DNA from: Spiractinospora alimapuensis
Lineage (GTDB): Bacteria; Actinomycetota; Actinomycetes; Streptosporangiales; Streptosporangiaceae
DNA length: 64,000 nucleotides
Direction of reading: 5' to 3'
Assembly: GCF_018437505.1 (NCBI RefSeq)
Contig: NZ_CP072467.1
Span: 682,001 to 746,000, forward strand
Part shown: piece by piece, positions 17,371 to 25,006 of the stretch
Layout of the letters: each line of letters starts with the position of its first letter
How positions within the stretch are numbered: position 1 is the first letter of the stretch
Notes under the pieces: generated by a model
The model's input: only the letters and a program-made list of their open reading frames with translations
Told to the model about the DNA's origin: nothing
Database searches by the model: none
Made by a program: the position numbers and the translations under genes

Positions 17371-18227
17371 CCAACTTCCTGATGTTCCTCATCAACGGCA
17401 TCGCCGTCGGCTGCGGCTTCGCCCTCGTCGGAAGCGGCCTCGTCGCCGTCTACCGCATCACCGGCGTCGTCAACTTCGCCCAGGGCATGTTCGCCGTCGT
17501 CGCGGCCCTCACCGCCACCTCGCTCCTCGGCCTCGGGATCTGGCACGGGCCAGCGGAGATCCTCGCCATCACCGTGGCCGGATGCGTCGGACTGCTCACC
17601 GGCCTCGTCGCCCTCGGCAAACCCGGCACCCCCGCCCTCACCGCACTACTGGTCACCCTCGCCGTGGGGTTCCTGGCCTACGCCGTCGAAGTCCTCATCT
17701 GGGGCGACCACCCGCGCAGCATGCCCGGCCTCGAGGGACGCACCGTCCTCCTCGGCGTCCCCCTCCAACGCCAGTACCTGCTCGTCATCGCGATCACCCT
17801 CATCGTGTTCGTCGTCCTGAGCCTGCTCTTCTCCCGCACCTACACCGGGAAAGCCCTCACCGCCTGCGCCGACAACCCCTACGCCGCCCGCGTCATCGGA
17901 ATCAACGTGCGCCGCATGGGCTTCCTCGCCTTCGCCCTCGGCGGCACCCTCGGCGGAGTCGCCGGAGTCCTCATCGCCCCACTACGCCCCATCTCCTTCG
18001 ACTCCGACATCGCCCTCATCGTCGGAGGCTTCGCCGCCGCCATCTTCGGCGGCCTCACCCGACCCAGCCTCGCGCTCCTCGGCGGCGTCCTCCTCGGCAT
18101 CACCGAGGTCATGATCCGCGCCTACGGCAACGCCTCCTACGCCACCCTGGGATCCCTCGTCTTCCTCATCACCATCATGATCTGGCAGGCCGCCCGCCGC
18201 CCCACCATGCACAAGGAGGCGGCGTGA
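17367..18227 (+). CDS. ABC transporter permease (LivH type)
   Basis: A 286-residue inner-membrane permease with about eight hydrophobic segments. It begins NFLMFLINGIAVGCGFALVG and has the conserved YRITGVVNFAQGMF loop of branched-chain amino-acid permeases. GTGA overlap with the previous gene indicates coupling. Forms a heterodimer with the LivM-type partner. Confidence 0.92.
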   Translation: MTNFLMFLINGIAVGCGFALVGSGLVAVYRITGVVNFAQGMFAVVAALTATSLLGLGIWHGPAEILAITVAGCVGLLTGLVALGKPGTPALTALLVTLAVGFLAYAVEVLIWGDHPRSMPGLEGRTVLLGVPLQRQYLLVIAITLIVFVVLSLLFSRTYTGKALTACADNPYAARVIGINVRRMGFLAFALGGTLGGVAGVLIAPLRPISFDSDIALIVGGFAAAIFGGLTRPSLALLGGVLLGITEVMIRAYGNASYATLGSLVFLITIMIWQAARRPTMHKEAA

Positions 18228-19264
18228 CCAAGACACCCCTCCCACTCATCCGCCTCACCACCACCGCCCTGGCCCTGACCACACTCCTGCTCCCCCTCGT
18301 CCTCAACCGCGGCTCCCTCGCCCTGTACATCGACATCGCGCTCAGCGCCTGCGTCGTCGTCGGAATCACTTTGCTCATGGGATTCGCGGGACAGGTCTCC
18401 CTCGGCCAGACCGTGTTCTACGCCATGGGCGGATACACCGCGGCGCTCCTCGTGCTCAACGGAGCACCACCCCTTCTCGGCATGGTCGCCGGAACCCTCA
18501 CCGCGGCGCTCCTCGCCCTCGTCCTGGGAGTGCCGCTCCTACGGCTCCACGGCCATCACCTGGCGTTCGCCACCATCGCCATGCACCTGATCTTCCTCGT
18601 GGTGGTCCGCCAAATCGACGCTCTGGGCGGCAGCGTCGGCCTCATGGGCATCCCCGGATTCAGCGTCGCCGGCATCACCCTCGCCGACCACCAATCCATC
18701 GCGTTCGTGTCCTGGGGCCTCCTCGCCCTCGTCGTCCTCACCGCCCACAACGTGATCCACTCACGCGTCGGCCGCGCACTCCGCGCCCTGGCGACCAGCG
18801 AAACCGCGGCCGAATCAGCCGGAATCCCCGTGGGCCGCTACAAACTGACCGTATTCGCCCTCTCCGCCGCGTTCGCCGGCCTCGCCGGAACCCTGTGGGC
18901 CTACTACGTCGGCTACCTCGCACCAGAGATGTTCCCGGTGTCGATGTCCATCACCTTCGTCGTCATGGCCGCCGTAGGAGGTCTCGGCTCCATCTGGGGC
19001 GCACTCCTCGGAACGGCCACCATCAAGATCATCGTCTTCTGGCTCGGCACCGCCGCGACCACCGACGCCATGCCCGACTACGCACCCGCCGTCCTCAACT
19101 ACGCCATCTACGGGCTCCTCCTCATCACCGTCCTCCTCTTCCTCCCCCACGGCGTCTTCCCCACCCTGCGGCGCAGGATCCAGACCCGCCTCACCCCCGC
19201 ACCCGACAAGCCCACCCACTCCGACCCCGAACCCACAGCCCAAGGCGGTGACCTCCGTGCGTAA
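18224..19264 (+). CDS. ABC transporter permease (LivM type)
   Basis: A 346-residue permease with about nine to ten membrane segments. LLMGFAGQVSLGQTVFYAMGGYTAALL is the LivM signature, and the coupling helix region reads SRVGRALRALATSETAAESAGIPV. The GTG at 18224 overlaps the LivH-type stop by four bases. The C-terminal 35 residues are polar and proline-rich, as in other LivM proteins. Confidence 0.92.
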   Translation: MTKTPLPLIRLTTTALALTTLLLPLVLNRGSLALYIDIALSACVVVGITLLMGFAGQVSLGQTVFYAMGGYTAALLVLNGAPPLLGMVAGTLTAALLALVLGVPLLRLHGHHLAFATIAMHLIFLVVVRQIDALGGSVGLMGIPGFSVAGITLADHQSIAFVSWGLLALVVLTAHNVIHSRVGRALRALATSETAAESAGIPVGRYKLTVFALSAAFAGLAGTLWAYYVGYLAPEMFPVSMSITFVVMAAVGGLGSIWGALLGTATIKIIVFWLGTAATTDAMPDYAPAVLNYAIYGLLLITVLLFLPHGVFPTLRRRIQTRLTPAPDKPTHSDPEPTAQGGDLRA

Positions 19265-20765
19265 CGACGGACTCGGATCCTGGCCCCACCGACGCTCCCG
19301 CCTCACACCCCACGCCACCGCCATCCGCTACCAAGACACCGCCCTCACCTACTCAGACCTCGACCAACGCACGACCGCCCTCGCCCACGCCCTCCAACGC
19401 CACGGCCTGGGCACCGGAGACCGCGTCGCCTACCTCGGCCCCAACCACCCCGCACTCCTCGAAACCCTCTTCGCCGCCGGCCAACTCGGCGCCATCCTCG
19501 TCCCCCTCAACACCCGCCTCAGCCCCACCGAAATCGCCCACATCCTCAACCACTCCGGCACCCGAGCCCTCATCTACGCACCCGAGACCACCGACACCGC
19601 CCGCACCGCCCTCCAGGCCACACCCTCGATCACCACCACCATCGCCCTCACCGATCCCCACCCCGGAGAGCTCGACTACGACGCCCTCATCACCACGCCC
19701 CACACCGGCCGACTCGACACACCCGTCACCCACGATGACGTCTGCATGATCATGTACACCTCCGGCACCACCGGCCACCCCAAAGGCGCCATGATCACCC
19801 ACGGCAACGTCACCTGGAACTGCCTCAACGTCCTCATCGAAGTCGACGTCCACTCCGACGACACCACCCTCATCAGCGCCCCGCTCTTCCACGCCGCCGC
19901 CCTCAACATGACGTGCCTGCCCACCCTCCTCAAAGGCGGAACGGCCGTCATCATGCCCCGCTTCACCCCCGAAGCCGCCTTCACCGCCATCCACGAACAC
20001 CGCGTGACCTGGATGTTCGGCGTCCCCGCCATGTTCGCCGCCATGGCCAACCACCCACAGTGGCCCCACGCCGACCTCACCAGCGTCCGCACCCTCGAAT
20101 GCGGCGGCGCACCCGTCCCCGAACACCTCATCACCACATACGCCGACCGCGGACTCACCTTCCTCCAGGGCTACGGCATGACCGAAACCTCCCCCGGAGC
20201 ACTGTTCCTCGGCGCCGACGCCGCACAACGAACCGGATCCGCCGGGAAGCCCTCCTTCTTCACCGACGTCCAACTCCGCCGTCCCGACGGCTCACCCCCC
20301 GCCACCGGAGAACCCGGAGAAGTGGTCGTCCAAGGCCCCAACGTGATGAAGGGCTACTGGGCCGACCCCGAAGCGACCCGCGCCCACGTCCGCGACGGCT
20401 GGTTCCACTCCGGAGACGTCGCCCGCGTCGACTCCGACGGCTTCCACTACATCGTCGACCGGTACAAGGACATGTACATCTCCGGCGGAGAGAACGTCTA
20501 CCCCGCCGAGATCGAACGCGTCCTCACAGCACACCCCGACGTCGCCGACTGCGCCGTCCTCGGCGTCCCCGACCCCGCATGGGGGGAGGTCGGCAAGGCC
20601 TACGTCGTCGCCCACCGCGACAGCGACCCCACCCCCGACGACCTCACCGCGTTCCTCACCCAGCGACTGGCCCGCTACAAAGTCCCCCGGCACTACACCC
20701 GGATCGACGAAATCCCCCGCAACGCCGCCGGCAAGGCCCAGAAACACCGACTACCCAACCACTGA
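19248..20765 (+). CDS. acyl-CoA synthetase (AMP-binding, class I ligase)
   Basis: Activates a carboxylic acid to its CoA thioester with ATP. The 505-residue protein has the P-loop MIMYTSGTTGHPKGAMITH, the adenine motif GYGMTETSPG, the hinge SDGFHYIVDRYKDMYISGGENVYPAEIE and the catalytic lysine in PRNAAGKAQKH near the end. It overlaps the permease stop by 8 to 17 bases depending on GTG choice (19248 or 19257). Being the last gene of the importer operon, it probably traps the imported acid. Substrate could be a medium-chain, aromatic or alicyclic acid. Confidence 0.92.
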   Translation: MTSVRNDGLGSWPHRRSRLTPHATAIRYQDTALTYSDLDQRTTALAHALQRHGLGTGDRVAYLGPNHPALLETLFAAGQLGAILVPLNTRLSPTEIAHILNHSGTRALIYAPETTDTARTALQATPSITTTIALTDPHPGELDYDALITTPHTGRLDTPVTHDDVCMIMYTSGTTGHPKGAMITHGNVTWNCLNVLIEVDVHSDDTTLISAPLFHAAALNMTCLPTLLKGGTAVIMPRFTPEAAFTAIHEHRVTWMFGVPAMFAAMANHPQWPHADLTSVRTLECGGAPVPEHLITTYADRGLTFLQGYGMTETSPGALFLGADAAQRTGSAGKPSFFTDVQLRRPDGSPPATGEPGEVVVQGPNVMKGYWADPEATRAHVRDGWFHSGDVARVDSDGFHYIVDRYKDMYISGGENVYPAEIERVLTAHPDVADCAVLGVPDPAWGEVGKAYVVAHRDSDPTPDDLTAFLTQRLARYKVPRHYTRIDEIPRNAAGKAQKHRLPNH

Positions 20766-20803
20766 CGGTCACCGCCCTGGGCCCAGCCCAACCAGGCGGC
20801 GAC

Positions 20804-21382
20804 TCACCCCTTGTTCTTCGCCGCGGCCTTCAACCGCTTCTTCTCCGCACGCACCTCGTGCAGGGTGTTCTCATCCACCACGTCCGCGATCGAACGGCGG
20901 GAGCCCTCCCGGCCATAGTCCCCGGCGGCCTCACGCCACCCCGGAATATCGGCGCCCCACTGCTTGCCCAACAACGCCAGGAAGATCTGCGCCTTCTGCG
21001 CACCGAACCCTGGCAGTGCCCGCAGCCGCCGCAACACCTCGGGACCGTCCGGGGACCCGGACGTCCACAACACCTCCGGGTCGCCCCCATACTCCTCGAG
21101 CAACGCCTGACACAACGCCTGGATCCGCTTGGCCATCGACCCCGGGAACCGATGCACCGCCGGAGGCTCGGCACACAGGTCCGCGAACCGCTCCGGGTCC
21201 ATCGCCGCGATGTCCTCCGCGCGCAACGAACCCAACCGATCCAGGATCTTCTTCGGGCCAGCGAACGCGGACTCCATCGTGACCTGCTGATCCAACAGCA
21301 TGCCGATCATCAAGGCCAATGGGTCCTGGGACAACAGCCGATCGGCCTCGGCGTCCCCGGTGAGATGCAACGCTCGACTCAT
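20804..21382 (-). CDS. HhH-GPD-type base-excision repair family protein
   Basis: A 192-residue protein of the actinobacterial HhH-GPD family. DRLLSQDPLALMIGMLLDQQVTMESAFAGP carries the conserved first helix pair and RLRALPGFGAQKAQIFLALLGKQWG is the helix-hairpin-helix. The catalytic Lys or Asp of true glycosylases is not evident, so activity is uncertain. The ATG at 21382 is set by GGAGG 9 bases upstream. The C-terminal end is lysine-rich. Confidence 0.8.
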   Translation of the reverse strand: MSRALHLTGDAEADRLLSQDPLALMIGMLLDQQVTMESAFAGPKKILDRLGSLRAEDIAAMDPERFADLCAEPPAVHRFPGSMAKRIQALCQALLEEYGGDPEVLWTSGSPDGPEVLRRLRALPGFGAQKAQIFLALLGKQWGADIPGWREAAGDYGREGSRRSIADVVDENTLHEVRAEKKRLKAAAKNKG

Positions 21383-21527
21383 GCTCCCCATCCTCCCAGC
21401 TCACGCCGGCGACCCCGCGACATAGCGCCACGTCGCCCCTGCCCCTTCTCCTACCCGCCAGGATCGCGCCACGAGACAACCATCGCCGCACGTCGATCGA
21501 ACCGGCCGCGTCGGCGATAATGACACC

Positions 21528-22400
21528 ATGGCAGTCGACCCCACCAACCCGACCGCTCCGTCGCTCCCCACGGACACCGCCGAGAAGTACGCCGCGTGGT
21601 TCGCCTGCCTCGCCGACCCCACGCGCCTGCGACTTCTCCACCTCCTGGCCACGGGGACCCCCGCTCCCACCGTCGGCGAGCTGGCCTCCCGCCTCGCCAT
21701 CGGGCAACCGACGGTCTCCCACCACCTGCGCAAGCTGTCCACCGCCGAGTGCGTCACCCTCACCAAGGACGGCACCGCGACCCGCGTGTCCATCAACGCC
21801 GACTGCGCGGCGGAACTCCCCCACGTGATCGACGTGCTCACCGGCCTGTTGGCCACCACTCCGTGCTGCCCCACCGACCTTCCGGCCGACGTCACGATCC
21901 GCCCGATGATCTCAGCTGACTTCGACACGGTGCGCGCCATCTACGCCGAGGGAATCGCCACGGGGAACGCCACCTTCGAAACGGAACCCCCCGACGTCGC
22001 CACGCTCGAGCGGAAGTGGCTCCCCGACCATCGGTGGGTCGCCGAGATCGCCGACGTCGTGGTGGGGTGGGCCGCCGCCACACCGACATCGTCCCGGGCC
22101 TGCTACGCGGGAGTCGCCGAGACCTCGATCTACATCGCGGGCGACGTCCAAGGCCGAGGAGTGGGAAAAGCACTGATCCACCAGCAGGTCACCGCGGCGG
22201 ACAAAGGGGGTCTCTGGACGCTCCAGACGTCGATCTTCCCCGAGAACAAGGCCAGTCTCGCACTGCACCGCTCGGCGGGGTTCCGCACCGTCGGAGTGAG
22301 AGAACGCATCGCGCGTCACCACGGCCGCTGGCGGGACACCATCGTGATGGAACGCCGTTCCACGATCACTGACGAGGCGATCGACCCGTCCGCCGACTGA
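21528..22400 (+). CDS. ArsR-type HTH fused to GNAT acetyltransferase (ArsN-like)
   Basis: A 290-residue fusion. Residues 20-95 form an ArsR winged helix (FACLADPTRLRLLHLLA, IGQPTVSHHLRKL). A linker contains the cysteine pair Cys113-Cys114 (TTPCCPTD). Residues 122-280 are a GNAT domain similar to phosphinothricin/arsinothricin acetyltransferases (FDTVRAIYAEGIATGNATFET, GRGVGKALIHQQV, SIFPENKASLALHRSAGFR). Known ArsN1 enzymes acetylate the alpha-amino group of glutamate-analogue antibiotics; the fusion suggests autoregulation by a metalloid or by substrate. No other ars gene is adjacent. Confidence 0.88.
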   Translation: MAVDPTNPTAPSLPTDTAEKYAAWFACLADPTRLRLLHLLATGTPAPTVGELASRLAIGQPTVSHHLRKLSTAECVTLTKDGTATRVSINADCAAELPHVIDVLTGLLATTPCCPTDLPADVTIRPMISADFDTVRAIYAEGIATGNATFETEPPDVATLERKWLPDHRWVAEIADVVVGWAAATPTSSRACYAGVAETSIYIAGDVQGRGVGKALIHQQVTAADKGGLWTLQTSIFPENKASLALHRSAGFRTVGVRERIARHHGRWRDTIVMERRSTITDEAIDPSAD

Positions 22401-22419
22401 CGCCTCGCCCGACGCAGGG

Positions 22420-22701
22420 TCAGGGGCGCCGGGTGAAGTGCATCGCGTCCTGCTCCGCCGAACCGGGCGACGGGATCAACTCGTCCCGCTCACCCTTGCG
22501 GGTCTCCCAGGTCAGTTCCTGGGTAATGCCGACCTCACCCTGTGACTCGGCCACATCGGCGTCCGCGAAGTCGGGAGGATCCTCCGGCGGATCCTCGATG
22601 TAGGTCTCCCAGAGGTCAACCTCGGTCGCCTGTTCGTCGTCGTCGAGGTCGGTCTCCAACCGACCGTCGCCAGGACCAAGGCCCCAGTCCTGCACCGACA
22701 T
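22420..22701 (-). CDS. small acidic protein of unknown function
   Basis: A 93-residue, strongly acidic, cysteine-free protein with the ATG at 22701 preceded by GGGGGAG. It starts MSVQDWGLGPGDGRLETDL and ends SAEQDAMHFTRRP. No domain is recognised. Composition and position next to another small protein resemble many conserved actinomycete orphans. It converges on the ArsR-GNAT gene with a 19-base gap. Confidence 0.6.
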   Translation of the reverse strand: MSVQDWGLGPGDGRLETDLDDDEQATEVDLWETYIEDPPEDPPDFADADVAESQGEVGITQELTWETRKGERDELIPSPGSAEQDAMHFTRRP

Positions 22702-22805
22702 CGCTCCCCCGTTCCCCGCGTACCTTCCGATACCTCAGGTGTTCCCGAACGGGGGCCGACCATGCCACCCCATCGACCACGGTCGTTGGCGCGAGAGCGA
22801 AGAGC

Positions 22806-23000
22806 TCAGCCGCGCAGTTGACCCCGTCGCCCCGCTTGACGCAACCTGCGCCGCTGCGAGGGATCCAACATGGCGTAACCGACCACCGGCACCGCCAACA
22901 CGCCCAGCACCACCAGCACCGTGACCCACGTCGGAATCAACCAGAGCGCTATCAGCCCCGCGCCGACTCCACCAACGATCCACCATCCGGTTCGAGACAT
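22806..23000 (-). CDS. small two-span membrane protein
   Basis: A 64-residue protein with two adjacent hydrophobic segments (GWWIVGGVGAGLIALWLIPTW-like start and VTVLVVLGVLAVPVVGYAML) followed by a basic tail DPSQRRRLRQAGRRGQ, which should stay in the cytosol. The ATG at 23000 follows GGAGG by four bases; the frame continues to 23090 without support. Function unknown. Confidence 0.6.
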   Translation of the reverse strand: MSRTGWWIVGGVGAGLIALWLIPTWVTVLVVLGVLAVPVVGYAMLDPSQRRRLRQAGRRGQLRG

Positions 23001-23179
23001 CCCGCCTCCCCTGTACGCGGCTCTCGTCCTGCCTCCAGTGTCGGTCCTCACGTCCACGTATGCACGAACCCAAGGCAAAATCAGGGACAACTCAGGGGTC
23101 GAGGGGGCCGGAGGCCTTAGTGATGAGTGCGGCGTAGCCGCGCCATATAAGTATTTCGTTGGGTGGTTTCAAAAATCGC

Positions 23180-23199
23180 CACCTTTACAACGTAGATTT
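23180..23199. repeat. 20-base dispersed motif, copy 1
   Basis: The sequence CACCTTTACAACGTAGATTT recurs at 59961-59980 with two differences. Its core TTTAC-N3-GTAGA is nearly self-complementary, which suits a dimeric regulator site or a promoter element. It lies in an AT-rich pocket downstream of putP and upstream of the small membrane protein gene. Confidence 0.45.
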
Positions 23200-23304
23200 A
23201 TAAAGGAACAGGGAGCCGAGTCGAGACCCGGTCGAGCCATCCACCGCGCCATCGGCGTTTCCCCACGGACGCGCGACTCCTCGCACTGGCCTCCCCACAC
23301 AACA

Positions 23305-23338
23305 CTCGCGGCGCTCCCCTTCCGAGGAGCGCCGCGAG
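23305..23338 (-). terminator. strong stem-loop terminator after putP
   Basis: CTCGCGGCGCTCC (23305-23317) pairs perfectly over 13 bases with GGAGCGCCGCGAG (23326-23338), with an 8-base loop. It lies 39 bases after the putP stop on that strand. Confidence 0.7.
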
Positions 23339-23377
23339 GTCGTCGTCGAGAGTGACCGACGTGGAGGGGGCGGAAGC

Positions 23378-24913
23378 TCAGGACTCGACCTGCATGTCCC
23401 CCGTCGCCGGTCCGTGCGCCTTGGCGTTCGCCATCTCCACGGCGTCGTCGAACTCGCGGTCCCGCTGCGCGTTGGGCTGGTGAGTCAGCATGCTGACCAC
23501 CACGGCGACCACGACGTTGGCGATGAAGCCCGGGATGATCTCGTACAGGCTCGCCCCGAGAATCTGGGGGTCCAGCGCGGACCAGACGAAGACGACCACC
23601 GTGCCCACGACCATTCCGGCGAGCGCGCCCCAGTTGGTGAGCTTGCGCCAGAACAGCGACAACAGGATGGCGGGACCGAACGAGGCCCCGAACCCGGCCC
23701 ATGCGAAGGCCACCAGCTCGAGGATGGTGCCGCTGGGGTTGATCGCGAGCGCCATGGCGATGACGGCGACGATCAGGACACAGATCCGGCCCAGGTTCAG
23801 CAGGGTGCGCTCCGAGGCGCCGCGACCGAACACCTTGTACAGGTCCTCCACGAACGCCGAGGAGCTGACGATGAGCTGGCTGGAGACCGTGCTCATGATC
23901 GCCGCGAGCACGGCCGCGAAAACGAAACCGACCAGCAGCGGGTGCAGCAGCACCTGCGACAGCGCCAACACGACGAGTTCGGGGTTGTCGAGGGAGCCAC
24001 CGGAGCGGTGGAAGTAGGCGATGCCGAGGAGACCGCTGGCGACGGCGCCCGTGAGGGACAGGACCATCCAGCCGATGCCGATGCGCCGGGCGGACTTCGC
24101 CGAGGCCGCGTCGCGCATGGCCATGAAGCGCACGATGATGTGCGGCTGTCCGAAGTAGCCGAGGCCCCACGCGAGCGCGGAGATGACGCCCACCGCCGTA
24201 GCGGCGGTCAGCCCGGCTCCACCGAAGAACGACAGACGGGAGGGGTCGACCTCGCGGATGGCAGCGGCGGTGTCGCCCAGCCCACCCACGGCGAAGACGA
24301 CGATCACCGGGACGACGAGCAGGAGGAGCAGCATCAGAGTTCCCTGGACCACGTCGGTCAGGGAGGCACCGAGGAATCCACCGATCAACGTGTAGACCAA
24401 GGTCACGGCCGCCACGATCAACATGCCGGTGATGTAGTTGGTGCCGAAGGCGAGCTGGAAGAACTCACCGCCGGCGACCATCATTGAGGACACGTAGAAC
24501 GTGAAGAAGACCAGCACGATCGCACCGGAGGCGACCCGCAGGGCCCGGGACCGGTCATGCAGTCGGTTCTCGAAGAACGACGGGATCGTGATCGAGTTCT
24601 TGGCGATCTCCGTGTAGGACCTCAGCCGCGGTGCGACGAAGCGCCAGTTCAGATAGGCGCCGATCGTCAGACCGATGGCGATCCACGCCTCGATCAGACC
24701 AGCCGCGTAGATCGCCCCGGGCAGGCCCATCATGAGCCAGCCCGACATGTCCGAGGCGCCGGCACTCAGGGCGGCCGTCCACGGGGGCAGCTTGCGACCC
24801 GCGAGCATATAGCCCTCGTGGTCAGTGGTCTGGCGATAGGCGTAATACCCGATCGCGATCATCACGCCGAAATACACAAGAAGCGCGATGACCTGGTAGG
24901 TCTGGTCGGACAT
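23378..24913 (-). CDS. putP: sodium/proline symporter
   Basis: Imports L-proline with sodium. The 511-residue membrane protein has about 13 spans of the SSS fold. Family marks are GYMLAGRKLPPWTAALSAGASDMSGWLMMGLPGAIY-type helix 1-2 region, TEIAKNSITIPSFFENR and GYFGQPHIIVRFMAMRDA. The ATG at 24913 has AAGGGG six bases upstream. It is 93 bases downstream of putA in the same direction, and together they import and oxidise proline to glutamate. Confidence 0.94.
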   Translation of the reverse strand: MSDQTYQVIALLVYFGVMIAIGYYAYRQTTDHEGYMLAGRKLPPWTAALSAGASDMSGWLMMGLPGAIYAAGLIEAWIAIGLTIGAYLNWRFVAPRLRSYTEIAKNSITIPSFFENRLHDRSRALRVASGAIVLVFFTFYVSSMMVAGGEFFQLAFGTNYITGMLIVAAVTLVYTLIGGFLGASLTDVVQGTLMLLLLLVVPVIVVFAVGGLGDTAAAIREVDPSRLSFFGGAGLTAATAVGVISALAWGLGYFGQPHIIVRFMAMRDAASAKSARRIGIGWMVLSLTGAVASGLLGIAYFHRSGGSLDNPELVVLALSQVLLHPLLVGFVFAAVLAAIMSTVSSQLIVSSSAFVEDLYKVFGRGASERTLLNLGRICVLIVAVIAMALAINPSGTILELVAFAWAGFGASFGPAILLSLFWRKLTNWGALAGMVVGTVVVFVWSALDPQILGASLYEIIPGFIANVVVAVVVSMLTHQPNAQRDREFDDAVEMANAKAHGPATGDMQVES

Positions 24914-25006
24914 CGTGGTCCCCTTCAATGGGTGGTGAAACGATGGAAGATCCCCCGAGGCCAGTGCTTCTGTGCGGCGAGGCGTTCCTTGGCGATGATG
25001 AGTTGC

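Larger units (their letters stand above)
23001..23377. other. AT-richer intergenic region with a repeated 20-base motif
   Basis: No gene is supported. Around 23140-23210 the GC content drops sharply for this genome. CACCTTTACAACGTAGATTT (23180-23199) matches 59961-59980 in 18 of 20 positions. The putP terminator occupies the right end. The rest shows nothing recognisable. Confidence 0.5.

Noticed and set aside
17582-19264. 560-codon frame across both permease genes
   Set aside because: The first 210 codons are the out-of-frame shadow of the LivH-type gene; the true start is the GTG at 18224.
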